Of a stretch of 9,405 nucleotides of DNA, positions 7,694-9,405 are shown one piece after another (positions within the stretch are counted from its first letter, which is position 1; each line of letters starts with the position of its first letter). Source of the DNA: Amylibacter sp. (lineage in GTDB: Bacteria > Pseudomonadota > Alphaproteobacteria > Rhodobacterales > Rhodobacteraceae); NCBI GenBank assembly GCA_027083485.1, contig JALWOO010000032.1, positions 1 to 9,405 of the forward strand, given 5' to 3'. A program made the position numbers and the translations under genes. Below the pieces are notes generated by a model. That model was given only the letters and a program-made list of their open reading frames with translations. It did no database searches and had not been told where the DNA came from.

Positions 7694-8347
7694 CTAAACA
7701 GGCCGAAAATTACCGGTCTTGCTCTGGTATTGCTCAAGACCGCCATCACGAATATTGAGCCAAACGCCATGCAGGCTCATATCACCATTTTCGACCTTCT
7801 CTTTTACAAAAGGGAAGGTCATCAGGTTTTCGAGTGAAACCAGAATTCCTTCGCGTTCCATGCGGCTAATTTGGTCTGTACGGTCGCCACCTTCGGCAAC
7901 GGCTTTTTCGTAACCACCGCGCAGAATATCCATCCAGCGCCCCACAAAACTGGTTTCCTTTTCCAATTCGGGCGCATTGCCGGAACACATATCATGGCAA
8001 CCATTGACCCCCCCGCAATTTGAATGGCCCATCACAATTATATTGACGACTTTCAAGGTGTTAACCGCGTACTCAATGGCTGCAGATGTCCCGTGGTGAT
8101 CGCCGTCAGCCACATAGGGAGGCACCAGATTCGCAATATTGCGGTGAATGAAAAATTCCCCTGTGTCTGCACCGAAAACCGATGTTGCATGTACGCGGCT
8201 GTCACAACAGGAAATAATCAGGGCGCGTGGGCGCTGACCTTCGTCGGCCAGTCGTGCATACCAGACTTTGTTGTCCTCGAACTGGGTCGCCCGCCAGCCA
8301 CGGTAACGATCACTTAAAGATTTAGGGAGAGGTTTGACAAACTTCAT
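7694..8347 (-). CDS. Beta-class carbonic anhydrase
   Basis: Zinc enzyme that interconverts CO2 and bicarbonate in the cytosol, supplying bicarbonate to carboxylases and buffering pH. The 217-residue length is normal for the bacterial beta class. The zinc ligands are all present: C48 in the C48-D49-S50-R51 motif, H108 and C111 in GHSNCGG. The D49/R51 dyad that gates the fourth zinc ligand is intact. The segment FFIHRNIANLVPPY (65-78) is the conserved active-site strand and loop. No signal peptide is visible. The ATG at 8347 has AAAAGGA (8358-8364 on this strand) about ten bases upstream. The gene converges on the DUF4139 gene (23-base gap) and is divergent from the Hpt-like gene. The symbol (can/cynT) is left blank because the subfamily was not tested. 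Confidence 0.97.
   Translation of the reverse strand: MKFVKPLPKSLSDRYRGWRATQFEDNKVWYARLADEGQRPRALIISCCDSRVHATSVFGADTGEFFIHRNIANLVPPYVADGDHHGTSAAIEYAVNTLKVVNIIVMGHSNCGGVNGCHDMCSGNAPELEKETSFVGRWMDILRGGYEKAVAEGGDRTDQISRMEREGILVSLENLMTFPFVKEKVENGDMSLHGVWLNIRDGGLEQYQSKTGNFRPV
7714..7742. repeat. 8-bp perfect inverted repeat near the 3' end of the carbonic anhydrase gene
   Basis: CGGTCTTG (7714-7721) and CAAGACCG (7735-7742) are perfect inverted copies with a 13-base loop. They lie inside the last codons of the carbonic anhydrase gene and about 45 bases past the stop of the convergent DUF4139 gene. On the minus strand the hairpin is followed by GTAATTTTCGG, on the plus strand by no T-run. It could slow convergent transcription or protect mRNA 3' ends. 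It may also be chance, since the sequence also codes for protein. Confidence 0.35.
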
Positions 8348-8490
8348 ACGGAGGGTTTCCTTTTGGTAAGCCTAATACCTTTTCGTCAATTTGTGTGTAT
8401 ATTTCAAGCGCAACCGGACGCGATTGTTACTAAAACTTCAAACAAGGCGCATAAGTTGCCGACCGGGAATTGAGTAAGCGAGTGGAAAAT

Positions 8491-8874
8491 ATGACGAACA
8501 ATATAATCACTTTGCCTGTGAACGAAGCGCCTTTGGTTCAAACCGATGCGATTGCCACTTTGCAGGCTTCTTTAGGAGTCGAATCCGGACGTGATGTGGT
8601 GGAGCGTGCGGTTTTTGAAATCTCGGATCGTTTGTGCAAGCTGGAATTGGCCCTGCATGACGACGATATGAAAACGGTGGGTAAAATCGCGGCTGGTCTG
8701 GTGTGTATGAGCACGCAAATCGGCCTGCTGGTTTTTGCTGAGATCGCCAGCGGCTTGGCCAATGAGATCGGAAATCAGAATCATATCGCTGCCGCTGCCT
8801 TGGCGTGGCGGTTGTTACGGGTGGGGGAATCCTCGCTGTTTTGTGCAGTGGAACTCGCGGATCGTTCAGGCTAA
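8491..8874 (+). CDS. Small helical protein, possible Hpt-like fold without the phospho-histidine
   Basis: I do not recognise a named family. From ATG at 8491 the product has 127 residues; a TTG at 8470 would add seven, but ATG is preferred, with a weak AGTGGA upstream (8481-8486). After about 33 polar, probably loose residues the protein is predicted mostly helical: 35-55, 60-73, 76-94 and 96-124. The helix pattern KIAAGLVCMSTQIGLLVFAEIASGL resembles the H-x-L-K-G...G segment of histidine phosphotransfer domains, but K65 (or G64) occupies the place of the phosphoacceptor histidine. If the fold is Hpt-like, it could not relay phosphate in the usual way. It has no signal peptide or membrane segment. 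The peptidase gene begins 32 bases downstream on the same strand, so the two are probably co-transcribed. The Hpt comparison is inference; existence as a gene is well supported. Confidence 0.8.
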   Translation: MTNNIITLPVNEAPLVQTDAIATLQASLGVESGRDVVERAVFEISDRLCKLELALHDDDMKTVGKIAAGLVCMSTQIGLLVFAEIASGLANEIGNQNHIAAAALAWRLLRVGESSLFCAVELADRSG

Positions 8875-8906
8875 GCTTGCTGCAAAACAATAGCGGAGCC
8901 GAATAC

Positions 8907-9405
8907 ATGCCAGCCAAATTTGTTCAACCCGATGAAAATACCGTCCCATTGGACGTTGTGCAAAGCAAAGACCTCGGGGGGTATATGGCGGCATCGCCGG
9001 AACCGGCCCGCCTTTGGCTGGCCTCAAACGGGTTCACCGCCAAGCTGGGGGAAACGGTTGTGATACCGGATGCCACCGGCAAACCCTATCGGGTTGTCGT
9101 GGGCTGGGGGGATGCCAAGGCGCGCAGGCGCGGGCGCTTCCATATGGCAACGACGGCAGCAGGGTTGCCCAAGGGCAGTTATAAAATTGCATCCGGTTTG
9201 AAAGGTGATGATCTGGAGGAGGCCGCGCTGGCGTGGCTTTTGTCCTCTTATGTGTTTGACCGCTATAAATCCAAACCAGCTGCAAAGGCGCATCTTGTTG
9301 CGCCCGACGGTATTGATGCAACACGGCTGGAAACCATTGCAAGCGGCGATTTCCTGACCCGCACCCTTATTAACACACCAACCTCGGATATGGGGCCTGT
9401 GGCAC
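8907..9405 (+). CDS. Leucyl aminopeptidase family (M17) protein, 3' end outside window
   Basis: The first 166 residues of an M17-like metallo-aminopeptidase, which removes N-terminal residues from peptides in the cytosol; full-length members have about 450-500 residues. Visible is the N-terminal non-catalytic alpha/beta domain (about 1-125), with VVVGWGD (63-69) and LEEAALAWLLSSYVFDRYK, typical of this peptidase group. It is followed by the start of the catalytic domain with LINTPTSDMGP (154-164), the N-x-P-x-x-x-x-x-P signature that precedes the metal-binding part. The two-metal site and the NTDAEGR-type motif would lie beyond the window, so catalytic competence cannot be judged. GGAG (8895-8898) lies eight bases before the ATG. 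The gene is probably in an operon with the small Hpt-like gene just upstream. Confidence 0.9.
   Translation, partial: MPAKFVQPDENTVPLDVVQSKDLGGYMAASPEPARLWLASNGFTAKLGETVVIPDATGKPYRVVVGWGDAKARRRGRFHMATTAAGLPKGSYKIASGLKGDDLEEAALAWLLSSYVFDRYKSKPAAKAHLVAPDGIDATRLETIASGDFLTRTLINTPTSDMGPVA

Noticed and set aside
8348..8490. Promoters in the divergent spacer of the carbonic anhydrase and Hpt-like genes
   Set aside because: Promoters must lie here by layout, but no -35/-10 pair with acceptable spacing stood out by eye, so none was placed.

Overview
The window looks like chromosomal core DNA from an alphaproteobacterium, most likely of the Rhodobacterales/roseobacter type. The evidence is the flavour of the proteins: the LptE lipoprotein, HolA beginning M-K-L, the GAPxTRAF-type glutathione S-transferase (GST), and an M17 peptidase behind a small Hpt-like protein. 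Base composition is moderately GC-rich and coding is dense. I see no tRNA, rRNA, CRISPR array, insertion sequence or phage gene, and no clear sign of horizontal transfer.

Left block (1-4244, + strand). A tight operon runs leuS (5' end outside the window), lptE, holA and a GST-family gene. leuS/lptE and lptE/holA overlap, and the GST follows holA after 10 bases. The leuS-lptE-holA order is also found in gammaproteobacteria and links translation, outer-membrane LPS assembly and the replicase clamp loader.

Minus-strand pocket (4247-4761). A 118-residue exported protein of unknown function is followed 65 bases downstream by a previously uncalled 30-codon ORF. That ORF has a strong ribosome binding site and encodes one uncharged, very hydrophobic helix. 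Its stop lies only 2 bases from the stop of the GST gene, tail to tail. Upstream C-rich tracts in the mRNA can pair with its Shine-Dalgarno sequence.

Middle block (4880-7670, + strand). asd (aspartate-semialdehyde dehydrogenase) ends at a convincing intrinsic terminator. Next, with its own candidate promoter, is a secreted DUF4140/DUF4139 (MuiA-like) protein.

Right block. A beta-class carbonic anhydrase gene on the minus strand converges on the DUF4139 gene. An 8-bp perfect inverted repeat lies in the carbonic anhydrase 3' coding end. A 143-base divergent spacer follows, in which I could not pick out a convincing promoter by eye. After it comes a + strand pair: a small Hpt-like protein without the phosphoacceptor histidine, then the N-terminal part of an M17 leucyl-aminopeptidase-family protein that runs off the window end.

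No large novel system is evident. The best leads are the 30-codon membrane micro-ORF with its possible RNA control, the histidine-rich exported protein beside it, and the His-less Hpt-like protein ahead of the peptidase. No intergenic stretch exceeds 300 bases.
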